Assembly (NCBI GenBank): GCA_964609385.1
Contig: CAZSSM010000027.1
Span: 13,253-77,252 of the forward strand
Length of the DNA stretch: 64,000 nucleotides
Source of the DNA: CAZSSM01 sp964609385
GTDB lineage: Bacteria > Planctomycetota > Planctomycetia > Isosphaerales > Isosphaeraceae
Direction of reading: 5' to 3'
A program made the position numbers and the translations under genes. Shown here piece after piece: positions 1-8,987 of this stretch; the first letter of the stretch is position 1, and each line of letters opens with the position of its first letter. The notes below the pieces were generated by a model. The model was not told the origin of the DNA, did no database searches, and saw only the letters and a program-made list of their open reading frames with translations.

Positions 1-200
1 AGGATCGTGTTCGAGGACCGGAGACATGCTACGATGGTCCAGAATGAGGATCGTGTCCTTTCTGTCGACTTGGGCCCTTGTTGCGGTTTGCAGCAGACCG
101 TAATGACCGCCCGCACGATGCGACGATTCGCCGTCCTCTCCGGCGTCGACTGCGGTCCAGGACGCGGTGCACCGTCGATTCGGCCAGGGAGTTTGCGGTC

Positions 201-1934
201 ATGAATCCGTTCTTGCGGCGGGTCGGTGGGCATCTCGGCGAGCAGATGTACGAGTTGGAGAAGGACGAGGTGGTCATCGGCCGCGCCGGCGACTGCGACA
301 TCGTGCTCGACCCGCGCGGCGTCAGTCGTCGTCATGCCGTGATCCGACGCGAGGGCCCCGACTGCCTCCTGATCGACCTCGCCTCGCGCAACCGGACCAT
401 GCTCAATGAACAGCAGATCGAGGCGGACCGGCCGTACCGTCTCCAGACTCAAGATCGAATCAATATTTGTGATGTCGAATTCGTTTTTTACGCGACAGCC
501 CCGCCCGAGGAGTCGCCCGAGAAGGTGGTCCCCGTCACCGATGATGGTGATGCGACGATCCATGCGATGGAGGACGCCTCGTCGGCTGGCCTCAACGTCC
601 ACGCCGCCAGCGTCCAAGACAAGTTCCAGGCGATCATCGAGATTACTCAGAACCTCTGCCACGACCTCGATATCGATACGGTCGGCCCCAAAATTGTTGA
701 AACCCTCTTCAAGCTTTTTGAGCAGTGCGAACGCTGCTTCCTCATCCTGGTCGATCCCAAGTCCGAATCCGGGCAGACCAAGCTCATTCGTAAGGCCTTC
801 AAACACCGGCCGCCACGCTCCCAGCGCGATCAGCCCCCGAACCTGCAGACCAACTATTACGCAGATGAAGCGGTCTTCAGCATCAGCCGGTCGATCGTCG
901 ACCATGTCCTGGTCAATAAGAAGGCCGTGCTGAGCAAGAACGCAGCCAACGACCCGATCCTCAAGCCCAGTGAGTCGATCGATCAGTTGCGGATCCGCTC
1001 GGTTATGTGTGCCCCGCTGTTGACCCCCGACGGCCGCGCCCTGGGCATCTTGCAGTTGGATACCAGCGAGCGTCGGCAGTTCGATAAGCCGGACCTGGAC
1101 CTGCTGACGACCGTCGCGGGGCAGGCGGCCATCGCCATCGAGAACACGATGCTCTACCAGCGGGAGCTGACGACTCGGATCCTCAACCGCGACCTCGACC
1201 TGGCTCAGCAGGTGCAGCGCCGGTTCCTCCCGGCCCGGCCACCGGAGATTGCTGGCTTCGAGTTCTTCGCCTATTACCACCCGACCTACCAGGTCGGGGG
1301 GGACTACTACGATTTCTTCACGCTCAAGGATGGACGCCTAGGGATCGCCCTAGGCGACGTGGCGGGCAAGGGGATCGCTGCGGCCCTCATGATGGCCAAA
1401 TACTCGGGCGATTCCCGACTCTTCAGCCTGACCGAACCTGGTCCTGCCGCGGCGCTGGCTGAGTTGAATCGGAAGTTCTGCCAGGATGGTCATGAGGATC
1501 GGTTCATCACGACCGACCTGATGGTCCTCGATCCGGAACGGCGGATCCTGACCCTGGCCTCGGCCGGTCATCAACCGATCATGATTCGTCGTGCCGATGG
1601 GCAGATCGAGGAGATCGGCGATGAGATCAAGGGGTTCCCGCTCGGGGTCATGCCCGAGACCGATTACGACCAGGTCGATATCACGCTGGAGGCTGGCGAT
1701 GTGGTCGTCGTTTACTCCGATGGGGTTACCGACGCGCGGAACACGCATGAAGAGATCTACGATACGAAGCTCAACCGTCGCCTGCTTCGACGCGTCGCCG
1801 ACCTCAAAGGACGTCCCCGGGCCGTCGGGCAAGGGATCCTCCAGGACATCCGTGAATTCTCTGATGGGCACGACCAGGCCGACGACATCACACTGGTCTG
1901 CTTCGGACCGGTCGCCGAACCGGCAACTGGTTGA
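201..1934 (+). CDS. FHA-GAF-SpoIIE (PP2C-type) serine phosphatase
   Basis: A cytoplasmic signalling phosphatase of 577 residues. An FHA phosphothreonine-binding domain lies near residues 20-95 (motif GRAGDCDIVL followed by SRRHAVI). A GAF-type sensor domain covers about 145-320, and a SpoIIE/PP2C phosphatase about 360-570. The phosphatase metal-binding aspartates are visible in GGDYYDFF, LGDVAGKG, YSDGVTDAR and HDQADDITLV. The ATG at 201 is preferred because the in-frame extension back to 78 is arginine-rich and of low quality, and the FHA domain begins soon after 201. In this family FHA-GAF-PP2C proteins act as partner-switch or kinase-linked phosphatases; the actual substrate cannot be read from the sequence. 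No partner anti-sigma genes lie nearby. Confidence 0.88.
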   Translation: MNPFLRRVGGHLGEQMYELEKDEVVIGRAGDCDIVLDPRGVSRRHAVIRREGPDCLLIDLASRNRTMLNEQQIEADRPYRLQTQDRINICDVEFVFYATAPPEESPEKVVPVTDDGDATIHAMEDASSAGLNVHAASVQDKFQAIIEITQNLCHDLDIDTVGPKIVETLFKLFEQCERCFLILVDPKSESGQTKLIRKAFKHRPPRSQRDQPPNLQTNYYADEAVFSISRSIVDHVLVNKKAVLSKNAANDPILKPSESIDQLRIRSVMCAPLLTPDGRALGILQLDTSERRQFDKPDLDLLTTVAGQAAIAIENTMLYQRELTTRILNRDLDLAQQVQRRFLPARPPEIAGFEFFAYYHPTYQVGGDYYDFFTLKDGRLGIALGDVAGKGIAAALMMAKYSGDSRLFSLTEPGPAAALAELNRKFCQDGHEDRFITTDLMVLDPERRILTLASAGHQPIMIRRADGQIEEIGDEIKGFPLGVMPETDYDQVDITLEAGDVVVVYSDGVTDARNTHEEIYDTKLNRRLLRRVADLKGRPRAVGQGILQDIREFSDGHDQADDITLVCFGPVAEPATG

Positions 1935-1949
1935 GCCCCATCGGTCCGC

Positions 1950-2687
1950 TCAGGCGGCGGTCATCGAGCGGCGACTGGCGAGCGATTGCAACGCCTGTTC
2001 CCGAGGGGCTTGACCTTGTGGGGGCGTCCACGCCGTAACCGGATCTCTGATGGCTTCGGTCAATAGGAACGGCGCCATGCCAGGGTGGACCGTCTGGCTG
2101 ATCGTCTCGAAGCCGGCATCTCGACAAAGTTGCTCGATCCGACGCGCCGAGGCATGATGGACTCCACCCTCGAGAGTCGTCACACAAACGTCATAGATGA
2201 ACCAGCCCCAAGGGCGATCGCGATAGCCGTCGATTAGGAGCAGGCGTCCACCCGGCTTGAGCACGCGTTGCATTTCACGGATCGCGCAGGCTTGATTCGG
2301 ATAGTGATGGAAGCTGTTGGCACAGGCCACTACGTCGAACTGACCGTCGGCCAGGGGCAGCCGCTCACTGTCGGCTTGCATGGTCAGGGCCCGATCGGCG
2401 AGGCCTCGCCAACGCGGGGCTCCGGCCCGGATCATGTCGGCGACCAGATCGAGACCCCATAGTTGCGTTTCCGGACGGATGGCTAGGAGACGCTCGGCGA
2501 ACTGACCGGTCCCGCAGCCGATATCGAGCACTCGAAGCGGATCGTCCCCGTCCCGCTCGATCGCTTCGATCGATCGAAGCATGGCGCGATGCGAAGGGCC
2601 GAAGAGCAACCATTGCAACAGGCTCCGATCGTAACTGCGGCTCCAGTTGGCGAACTCGCGGCTGGCCGTCTGTTTCTGGTAGCCCAT
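1950..2687 (-). CDS. class I SAM-dependent methyltransferase
   Basis: A 245-residue methyltransferase with the SAM-binding motif VLDIGCGTGQF at about residues 50-60, an acidic motif II (LWGLDLVADMI) and the post-motif FDVVACANSFHHY, typical of the Methyltransf_11/UbiE-like superfamily. The start at 2687 (MGYQKQTASREF) is chosen because an AAGGATG ribosome-binding site lies just upstream and the sequence further upstream is low-complexity Arg/Pro. It is convergent with the phosphatase gene, 15 bp away, and divergent from the HesB-type gene. The substrate is not identifiable; the acceptor region resembles small-molecule rather than protein methyltransferases. Confidence 0.82.
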   Translation of the reverse strand: MGYQKQTASREFANWSRSYDRSLLQWLLFGPSHRAMLRSIEAIERDGDDPLRVLDIGCGTGQFAERLLAIRPETQLWGLDLVADMIRAGAPRWRGLADRALTMQADSERLPLADGQFDVVACANSFHHYPNQACAIREMQRVLKPGGRLLLIDGYRDRPWGWFIYDVCVTTLEGGVHHASARRIEQLCRDAGFETISQTVHPGMAPFLLTEAIRDPVTAWTPPQGQAPREQALQSLASRRSMTAA

Positions 2688-2865
2688 CGATGGCACATCC
2701 TTACGCGGGTGTTGACGTCGACGTCCCGGTCGTGGAGCGATTCCCGGCCGCGCGACCCCTACCGACGCGTGGCCAAGACCCTTCAACTGGTTATCGAGAA
2801 ACGATCGAAATCGACGTCACTCACAAAGGAAACCGGAATCCATCGATCGATCATCGCAGCCTGGT

Positions 2866-2894
2866 TTGTCTTGACGTGGGGGCCGCCCTACAAT
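2866..2894 (+). promoter_or_regulatory. putative sigma70-type promoter for the HesB/IscA gene
   Basis: TTGTCT at 2866-2871 and TACAAT at 2889-2894 are separated by 17 bases, with 4/6 and 5/6 matches to the vegetative consensus. The site is about 50 bases before the ATG at 2947. This is sequence matching only. Confidence 0.3.
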
Positions 2895-2946
2895 GGAATC
2901 CGATTGGTTCCTACCTCCGTGTCCATCCCGTTGGGAGCCCTCCACC

Positions 2947-3276
2947 ATGACTGTAATGCTGACGGAACGTGCCTCTCAGGAAGTCAAGAAGGTCATCGAA
3001 GAGCAAGGGATGCCCGAAGGAACGTTCCTCCGGGTCGGTGTCCAAGGCGGCGGTTGCAACGGCTTCGAGTACAGCATGAACTGGGATACCGAGACCTCGA
3101 GGCGCGATCACGTCTCGGATTGCCATGGGGTCAAGCTGGCCGTTGACAAGAAGTTCGACCCTTACCTCGAGGGGACGACGATCGATTTCTATGATGGCCT
3201 AGAGAAGCGAGGTTTCGTTTTCAACAACCCGAATGTGGTCAAGACCTGTGGCTGTGGGACTTCGTTCCAGGTCTGA
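2947..3276 (+). CDS. HesB/IscA/ErpA-type iron-sulfur cluster carrier
   Basis: A 109-residue A-type Fe-S carrier. All three conserved cysteines are present: C37 in GGGCNGFEY, and C101 and C103 in the C-terminal CGCGTSF. The ATG at 2947 gives the usual length of about 107-110 residues; a start at 2893 would add 18 unrelated residues. The family transfers Fe-S clusters to apo-proteins. The neighbouring respiratory operon contains a multi-cluster Fe-S protein (ActB), but a specific client relationship is only inference. IscA, ErpA and SufA cannot be told apart from sequence alone. Confidence 0.92.
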   Translation: MTVMLTERASQEVKKVIEEQGMPEGTFLRVGVQGGGCNGFEYSMNWDTETSRRDHVSDCHGVKLAVDKKFDPYLEGTTIDFYDGLEKRGFVFNNPNVVKTCGCGTSFQV

Positions 3277-3372
3277 GCTTGTCCAACGCGACGCGACTTG
3301 GGCGGTATTACGTTCCATGCCGCTCACACTCTCTACGCGTTACGTATATTTGCATGCGCTTAAGTGCTATCG

Positions 3373-3398
3373 AGGAGCCCAGCTAAACCTGGGCTCCT
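3373..3398. terminator. hairpin between convergent genes (hesB-type and copper ATPase)
   Basis: A perfect 10-bp stem, AGGAGCCCAG pairing with CTGGGCTCCT, closes a 6-base loop at 3383-3388. The loop contains the stop codon of the minus-strand ATPase. No clear U-tract follows on either strand, so it may be a bidirectional transcript-end stabiliser rather than a classical intrinsic terminator. Confidence 0.6.
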
Positions 3399-6274
3399 GG
3401 TGGAAGTGTCTGTATCCACGATGGGGATTTGGGAACGTCGAATCCAACGCGATATCCTCGTGGTTTCGGTTTCCATCCGAATCCAACATTTCCGAGCTGA
3501 TGTCCGGCCGCCATTCCGAGGATCATCCCGAGGTTCATGAAGAGGTAAGCGCTCAGGCCCCGAGCGGCCTGGTTGGCGATTTCGAGTTGCTCAGCGTACA
3601 TGCCTCCTAAACCCATCCCCAAGACCATCCCGAGATGGGCCAAGAGGAGGGTGGGTACAGAGCATTCGTTTCGGAATGCCTCGGGGCGTCGGCGAAGGCC
3701 GTACATGGCAGCCTGGGCGAAGAGCATCATGCCCAGGTACATTCCGGGCTGAAGGACCGATCCGAGTGAAGCGTCTAATTCGGTCGACCCGGCCGTGAGA
3801 TCGGTGAGGGCTCGGTGCCCGAGGCAAACCCAAGGGCGATCCAGTTCGGCCAGCGATCGGAACCCCAGATCGGCCCACCAGCCGAGGACCATCCCCAACG
3901 ATCCGAGTGTGGCCATCCCGAAGGCCATATCGAGACCGCTCGGGATCGCGCGCCAGCGTTTCCAGACCAGGCTCATGCCGATGGCCAAGACCGCGAAGGC
4001 GGCGACCAGGGCGATCTGAACGGGCCAGGTTAGTCCGAGAAGCTGGCCGAGGATAACTCCTTGGGCGCTGAGGCCGATCGCGTGAGTCGCTGCCAACCAA
4101 TCACACCGGGATCGCGGGTCCTCGATCGTTTCGGGATCCTCTGACCCGACCCAGCAGTCGCAGGGCTGCGGGTCCGATGCACGACTGGATCGCCAAACGA
4201 CGAAGAGGCTCGAGCAGACCATCAGGATCGACGCGACGACCGGATGCAGCACACCGAGGCTGGCCATCGTAATGCCGATCAAATTGTAGGTGGCGGCGAA
4301 GACGATGTTCTCCCGAACGATCCGTGTCGTCTGTCGACAAATGGCCAAGGTCGCAGGGACGACGCGGAGATCTCCACGGTAAAGGGTTGCATCAGCGGTC
4401 GCACAGGTCAAATCAGTTCCGGTCGCCATGGCCATCCCCGCATGCGCCGACGCCATGGCCGGGGCGTCGTTGATCCCGTCACCCACGAAGAGGATTCGAG
4501 ATGAAGGGCCTTGCCATTTCTCGACGATCGCCGCTTTCTGCTCGGGGGGGCACTCGACGATCACTTCGATAGAAGCCGTTGTCGACGTCGCGATGGACTG
4601 TCTGACGCATGTGTCCCCGGTCAGGATCGCCATCGGCATGCCCATTGCTTGACAGGTCTCGAATACGTCACGGGTTGAGTCGCGGACTTTCTCGGTCCAG
4701 GTCGCCATCGCCGAGGGGTTGCCGTCTACCTCGATAGCAACGGTTTGCGGAAGGGTCGCGTCCTCCGACTGAAGGCGAGCGACCAGGTCATTCCAGAGCG
4801 ATCGCTGATTGGGGGCCTCGATCCAATCGCGACGTCCGATTCGGATCGCGTGCTCGCTCCCCGTCTCGTCGAGGAGTTCGGCTTCGACCCCTCGTCCAGG
4901 CACTACGCGGAAGGCGGTCAAGGTAACCTGTTCGGCGGATCTCCCCTCGGTAAATCGCAGGAATCCCCGGGCGAATGGATGGTCGCTTCGCTCTTCGATC
5001 GCCGCGATCCAACTGATCAGGCGGCTTCGATGGACCACCTCAGGGGATTGTGTGACCAGATCGATCACCTGTGCCTGATCCTCGGTCAGTGTTCCGGTCT
5101 TGTCGAAGACGATGCGATTGACCTCAGCCAAGCGTTCGACGCCATCCCCGCCACGGAGGATCACTCCGAGGTCGGCCAATCGCCCGATTGCTGTCCAGAC
5201 TGCGATCGGAGTGACCAGTCCCAAAGCGCAGGGACAGGCGACCAATAGAACCGAGAGGGCGTTGAAGAGTCCGGTGGACCAGTTATCCAACCATAACCAA
5301 GCGAGGAAGGTCGCCAACGCGATGCTCAGAACGATGGGTAGGAAAAGCCGAGCGAGCCGATCGGCCTGGGCTTGGAGCGACGTGCTCGACAGCCGTGCGC
5401 GCTCGACCGACTCGATGAGATGATCGATCCGTCGGTGATGTCCCTGCGATCGGGCTTCCAGGAGGAACCGGGCGTCTTCGGCGAGCGTCCCGGCCCAGAT
5501 CACATCGCCCTCCCGCTTGATGACGGGGAACGCTTCTCCGGTCAGGCTCGATTCTCGGACGAACCCGACGCCCTGCAAGACTACTCCGTCGACGGCGACG
5601 AGTTGACCGGGGTGGACCTCGATCCGGTCGCCGAGCTGTACGTCGCGCACATCGATTTCACAGAGAGTGCCATCATCATCGACTCGAATACAGGTTTGGA
5701 TTTGCTCGGCCCATGCCTGGCTGGCTTCCACTGCGCGGGCGCGATAGTTGGCCGTCACGGCTTTGCCGAAGGTGTAGACCAGCAGGACGATCGAGACGAC
5801 CTCAAAATAGACTGGACCCTCGCCGCGGATCATCGAGAGGACCGAGGCTCCGAAGGCGCCAAGCAGTCCGGAGAGGAAGAGGGCTTCGACGGTCACCCGA
5901 CGCTGACAGACTTCGCGAAACAAGGCGCCGACGAGCGGACCGGCCAGGAGGATCAGCGTGATCGAGGTGGTTAGAAGCAACCAGCTCTGGAGCACCAGTT
6001 TGACCGGTCCGGTCGGCGGCGTCACATTAATGGCCAATCCCAACGCCATGGTCTGGGCTGTGATTAGGAGGGCGATGGCGAACCGGATCCAGATTGGATC
6101 GAGCCGTGATTTGGCTTGATCGTTGGGCCGAGCCGCCTCGGCCTCGCCAAGGCTCAGGCAGCCTGAACAGCAGTAGGATCTCGGAGTCCGACCCGACCAG
6201 GAGCGCCCTGTCAGTGCATGATCAGAGAGCAAGGGAGCTCCACAGTGGGCGCATGCGATTAGGGTCGAGGACAT
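3383..6274 (-). CDS. ccoI: CcoI/FixI-like copper P1B-type ATPase with an extra C-terminal membrane domain
   Basis: A copper-transporting P-type ATPase of 963 residues, placed after ccoNO as expected for the cbb3-oxidase copper pump. The N-terminus has a cysteine cluster (CAHCG, then CCSGC) like the FixI-type metal-binding region, but no typical HMA ferredoxin-fold domain follows before the membrane segments. Core motifs are present: CPC (VACPCALGL, about residue 346), DKTGT (about 390), SDHPFA and GDGINDAPA (about 598). After about residue 700 there is an additional domain of about 265 residues with several hydrophobic segments and repeated LGM-type motifs (HLGMVLGMGLGGM, MNLGMILGM), which is not usual for this family. 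The ATG at 6274 is chosen; a TTG at 6292 is possible. Its function in copper delivery to CcoN is inferred from family and context. Confidence 0.85.
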   Translation of the reverse strand: MSSTLIACAHCGAPLLSDHALTGRSWSGRTPRSYCCSGCLSLGEAEAARPNDQAKSRLDPIWIRFAIALLITAQTMALGLAINVTPPTGPVKLVLQSWLLLTTSITLILLAGPLVGALFREVCQRRVTVEALFLSGLLGAFGASVLSMIRGEGPVYFEVVSIVLLVYTFGKAVTANYRARAVEASQAWAEQIQTCIRVDDDGTLCEIDVRDVQLGDRIEVHPGQLVAVDGVVLQGVGFVRESSLTGEAFPVIKREGDVIWAGTLAEDARFLLEARSQGHHRRIDHLIESVERARLSSTSLQAQADRLARLFLPIVLSIALATFLAWLWLDNWSTGLFNALSVLLVACPCALGLVTPIAVWTAIGRLADLGVILRGGDGVERLAEVNRIVFDKTGTLTEDQAQVIDLVTQSPEVVHRSRLISWIAAIEERSDHPFARGFLRFTEGRSAEQVTLTAFRVVPGRGVEAELLDETGSEHAIRIGRRDWIEAPNQRSLWNDLVARLQSEDATLPQTVAIEVDGNPSAMATWTEKVRDSTRDVFETCQAMGMPMAILTGDTCVRQSIATSTTASIEVIVECPPEQKAAIVEKWQGPSSRILFVGDGINDAPAMASAHAGMAMATGTDLTCATADATLYRGDLRVVPATLAICRQTTRIVRENIVFAATYNLIGITMASLGVLHPVVASILMVCSSLFVVWRSSRASDPQPCDCWVGSEDPETIEDPRSRCDWLAATHAIGLSAQGVILGQLLGLTWPVQIALVAAFAVLAIGMSLVWKRWRAIPSGLDMAFGMATLGSLGMVLGWWADLGFRSLAELDRPWVCLGHRALTDLTAGSTELDASLGSVLQPGMYLGMMLFAQAAMYGLRRRPEAFRNECSVPTLLLAHLGMVLGMGLGGMYAEQLEIANQAARGLSAYLFMNLGMILGMAAGHQLGNVGFGWKPKPRGYRVGFDVPKSPSWIQTLPPGAQV

Positions 6275-6398
6275 GATCCGATTCCCAAGCAATTATGGGC
6301 GGCTAACATCTCCGCCGGCGAGAGGGACGGTAGTGTGACGATCCGAACATCGCAAATGGCGAATGGGATATCGATGATAAGTGGTGGGAATTTAATGT

Positions 6399-6443
6399 CT
6401 TAAACTGAGAGGTTTTCCAAATCAGAAAGCCTCTCAGATTAAG
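6399..6443 (-). terminator. long inverted repeat between ccoO and ccoI
   Basis: Two arms, CTTAA-A-CTGAGAGG (6399-6412) and CCTCTCAG-A-TTAAG (6430-6443), pair over 13 bp with a single A-A mismatch and a 17-base loop. It lies in an unusually AT-rich 254-bp gap in the operon, which holds no convincing gene. It may attenuate or process the transcript between the oxidase and the ATPase; it lacks a U-run. Confidence 0.5.
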
Positions 6444-6528
6444 ACCACGTCTATACATCCAAAATCCAACTGGCCAAAAAAGACTCAGGATAAAGCGGAA
6501 CGGATGGTCCTTAATGCCGCCGTCCGGC

Positions 6529-7149
6529 TCATTCGCCAGCATCGTCAGAAAATTCAACCGACTTGTTCAGGGACTTCAGGTAGGCCACCAGTGCCTTGGC
6601 ATCGGGGCCAGGGACGATCTCGTAGCCTGGCGGCGGGGCGGGCTCGAAGTCCTCGGGCAGTTGCAGGGCGTCCGAGGAGGGTTCGCCGACGACCTCTTGG
6701 ATCTCATAGAGGAAGCGGAAGGCGGGCATGATCGAGCCCGGCGAGACGCTCCTCGGGTTGTAGAGATGCAGGTGATGCCAGTTGTCATCGGGCTGGCGAA
6801 CGCCGATGTTGGCCAGGTCGGGGCCGGTCCGCATCGAGCCGAGCAGGTGCGGCTTGTCGTAGAGGTAGTCCTGCGGGACGGTCCGCCGATCGCCCCAACC
6901 CCGCTCGATGTCGGCGCCGAAGCCTTGGGGACGCACCTGCTGACTGTGACAATAGATACATCCGTAGGAGATGTAGACTTCGCGGCCCTCGGCGGCCAAG
7001 CCCCCGAGGGCGACCGGGTAGGGTTCGCCGTCGACGGTGGAGACCGGCTCGGCTCCCGCGTAGATCAGGTACGGCGCGAGGACCAAGCCGAGCCATGCCG
7101 AGAGGAACGTCAGGACGATGCCGAGGAACAGGAGTGGTCCGGAGTTCAT
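6529..7149 (-). CDS. ccoO: cbb3-type cytochrome c oxidase subunit II (CcoO/FixO)
   Basis: A 206-residue mono-haem c subunit. One N-terminal transmembrane segment (about 5-31) anchors a periplasmic cytochrome domain with C64-I-Y-C-H68 in the family signature SYGCIYCHSQQVRP. The family motif around GDRRTVPQDYLYDKPHLLG is also present. The start at 7149 (MNSGPLL) follows a GGAGG-type site and removes a spurious N-terminal extension. It lies 13 bp after ccoN. It receives electrons for the CcoN catalytic subunit. No ccoP or ccoQ follows, so the usual dihaem electron-entry subunit is not encoded here. Confidence 0.95.
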   Translation of the reverse strand: MNSGPLLFLGIVLTFLSAWLGLVLAPYLIYAGAEPVSTVDGEPYPVALGGLAAEGREVYISYGCIYCHSQQVRPQGFGADIERGWGDRRTVPQDYLYDKPHLLGSMRTGPDLANIGVRQPDDNWHHLHLYNPRSVSPGSIMPAFRFLYEIQEVVGEPSSDALQLPEDFEPAPPPGYEIVPGPDAKALVAYLKSLNKSVEFSDDAGE

Positions 7150-7162
7150 CGTGGAGGGCTCC

Positions 7163-8695
7163 TTAGCTGGTGACCATGGCGGGTGTGGATTCGCGTTCGG
7201 CCGGCGCGGAGCCATCTTCGGGGCGGCGCGCCAACAGGGTCGGACCGCTCCGCATCTTGCCAAGTCGGAGCAAGTTCATGACTAACAGGCTCGCGAAGAT
7301 GAGGTGACCGGCCGTCATCAGCACACCGGCGACGCTCCGAAGCTGGAGAAACCAGAGCGTTGATCCGACGATCTCCAGGAACTCGCGATCGGGATTATTC
7401 ATCTGCATCCCCTGCCAAACCCCGCCGATAGTCATCGGCAGCCAGTAGAAGCCGATGAAGCCAACGGTGGTCAGCCAGAAGTGAGCTTTGATCGCGGTCG
7501 AGGAGGCCCACTCCCAGCCTGTGAGCCGCGGCATGATGTAGTAGACCGCCCCGAACATCGTCATCGAGAAGAACGAGTAGACGCCGAGGTGGGCGTGCGC
7601 GATCGTGTAATGAGTGAAGTGGGTGATCTCGTTGAGCGATCGAAGGGATTGCGACGCGCCCTGGAAGCTGACCAGGGTGTAGCTCATCGCGCCGAAGACG
7701 ATGAACCGGAGCGTCGGGCTGTACTTCAGCGCCGAGAAGTTCCCGACGACCGTCATATGGTGGTTGATCGCGACTGTGATCACTGGAATGAACATCATCA
7801 CGCTCGCCACAACCGAGACGGTCACCAGCCAGTAGGGGACCGGACCACCGATCAGGTGATGCGCCCCATTCCAGTTGTAGAAGAGGGCCAGCGACCAGAA
7901 GCCCAGGATGCTAAGATAATAGCTGTGAATCGGTCGCCCGAGCACCTTGGGCAGCAGGTAGTAAGCCGTCCCCAAACCGATCGGGGTGAGGAACAGGCCG
8001 AGCACATTGTGGGCGTACCACCAGTTGACCGATGCATGGACAATGCCGGTGACTGGGCCAGTGAAGTTCATGATGTATGTGGCCGTGTAGAGCCAGGGGA
8101 ACCAGAAGAGGGCCGCCATGATATACCATTGTGAGACATAGACGTGGGGCTCTCGGCGTTGGACGAAGTTGATCAACGAAACCACAGCCACGATCACAAA
8201 CGCAACGCCCAGGAACGGAGGTGTGTAGGCGGGCAGTTCGAGCCACTCGATCGATGTGCTGTCGCCGATGAGGATCCCGATCAATCCGATGGCCAACCCG
8301 AAGTTATAGATCAGGGCGGCGGCAAACATCAGGAGCGGGAAGCGCATTTCGACCCGGCTCAGGCGGGCCATCAACCAAATGATCACCCCCACGCCGGTCA
8401 TCGCCGCCCAACCGTAAGCCACCGAGTTCAAATGCACAGGTCGGAGACGACCCAAGGTCAGAAACGGCGACTCGGCGAGGAAATCGGGTGAGTGGTATTT
8501 GATCGACAGGACAATGGCGAAAGCCGAGCCGACGAGAAGCCAGAAGACTCCACTGGTTATGAAGGCCAAGACCGGCAATCGGACCGATGCGTCGATCAGC
8601 CGGCGCTGCTCGGCGATCTGTAGCCGAAGTCGCTCGGCTGGGTCGCTCGATCCCGACTCCGGTGACACCTGCTGTGCCGTGGAAAGATCACTCAT
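7163..8695 (-). CDS. ccoN: cbb3-type cytochrome c oxidase subunit I (CcoN/FixN)
   Basis: The catalytic haem-copper oxidase subunit, 510 residues with about 12 transmembrane segments. Haem and copper ligand histidines are visible in RPVHLNSVAYGW, WWYAHNVLGLFLTP, NGAHHLIGG and THYTIAHAHLGVY. The start at 8695 (MSDLSTAQQ) is chosen because the upstream extension is not membrane-protein-like. CcoN reduces O2 to water with high affinity. It sits downstream of a full ACIII operon, suggesting a quinol-to-oxygen supercomplex. It is not fused to CcoO. Confidence 0.96.
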   Translation of the reverse strand: MSDLSTAQQVSPESGSSDPAERLRLQIAEQRRLIDASVRLPVLAFITSGVFWLLVGSAFAIVLSIKYHSPDFLAESPFLTLGRLRPVHLNSVAYGWAAMTGVGVIIWLMARLSRVEMRFPLLMFAAALIYNFGLAIGLIGILIGDSTSIEWLELPAYTPPFLGVAFVIVAVVSLINFVQRREPHVYVSQWYIMAALFWFPWLYTATYIMNFTGPVTGIVHASVNWWYAHNVLGLFLTPIGLGTAYYLLPKVLGRPIHSYYLSILGFWSLALFYNWNGAHHLIGGPVPYWLVTVSVVASVMMFIPVITVAINHHMTVVGNFSALKYSPTLRFIVFGAMSYTLVSFQGASQSLRSLNEITHFTHYTIAHAHLGVYSFFSMTMFGAVYYIMPRLTGWEWASSTAIKAHFWLTTVGFIGFYWLPMTIGGVWQGMQMNNPDREFLEIVGSTLWFLQLRSVAGVLMTAGHLIFASLLVMNLLRLGKMRSGPTLLARRPEDGSAPAERESTPAMVTS

Positions 8696-8774
8696 GAAAG
8701 CACTTCCTTGAATCGGATTCGAGTGCGTGTGCTTAGTGGAAACAAAAAATGGATTCCTAGGTCGTCGGAGATGA

Positions 8775-8987
8775 TTAGTCTGTGGATCTCGATCTTTTGT
8801 CCGATGGATGAGCATCGGGGAACGCGTCGGTCCTCCGACCAATCGGTTCGTCGGGATCAAAGATGGAGGTCGCTCCGCGCTGCATGTTGTCGAACTGGCC
8901 GCCGCGGATTGCCCAGACCAGAGCGGCGACAGCCACACCCCCGAAGAGGAATGCGGAGGACAGGACGAGGAGGTAGATCAGATTCAT
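8775..8987 (-). CDS. ccoS: cbb3 oxidase maturation protein CcoS
   Basis: A 70-residue single-pass membrane protein that begins MNLIYLLVLSSAFLFGGVAV, followed by ALVWAIRGGQFDN, the conserved CcoS signature. CcoS is required for cofactor insertion into cbb3 oxidase. Its start overlaps the stop of the upstream gene by ATGA (8984-8987), indicating translational coupling. A 79-bp gap precedes ccoN. Confidence 0.88.
   Translation of the reverse strand: MNLIYLLVLSSAFLFGGVAVAALVWAIRGGQFDNMQRGATSIFDPDEPIGRRTDAFPDAHPSDKRSRSTD

Noticed and set aside
6303..6557. 84-codon frame between ccoO and ccoI on the minus strand
   Set aside because: It overlaps the end of ccoO, includes the inverted repeat and shows no family similarity. 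Considered as CcoP or CcoQ but has no haem motif.
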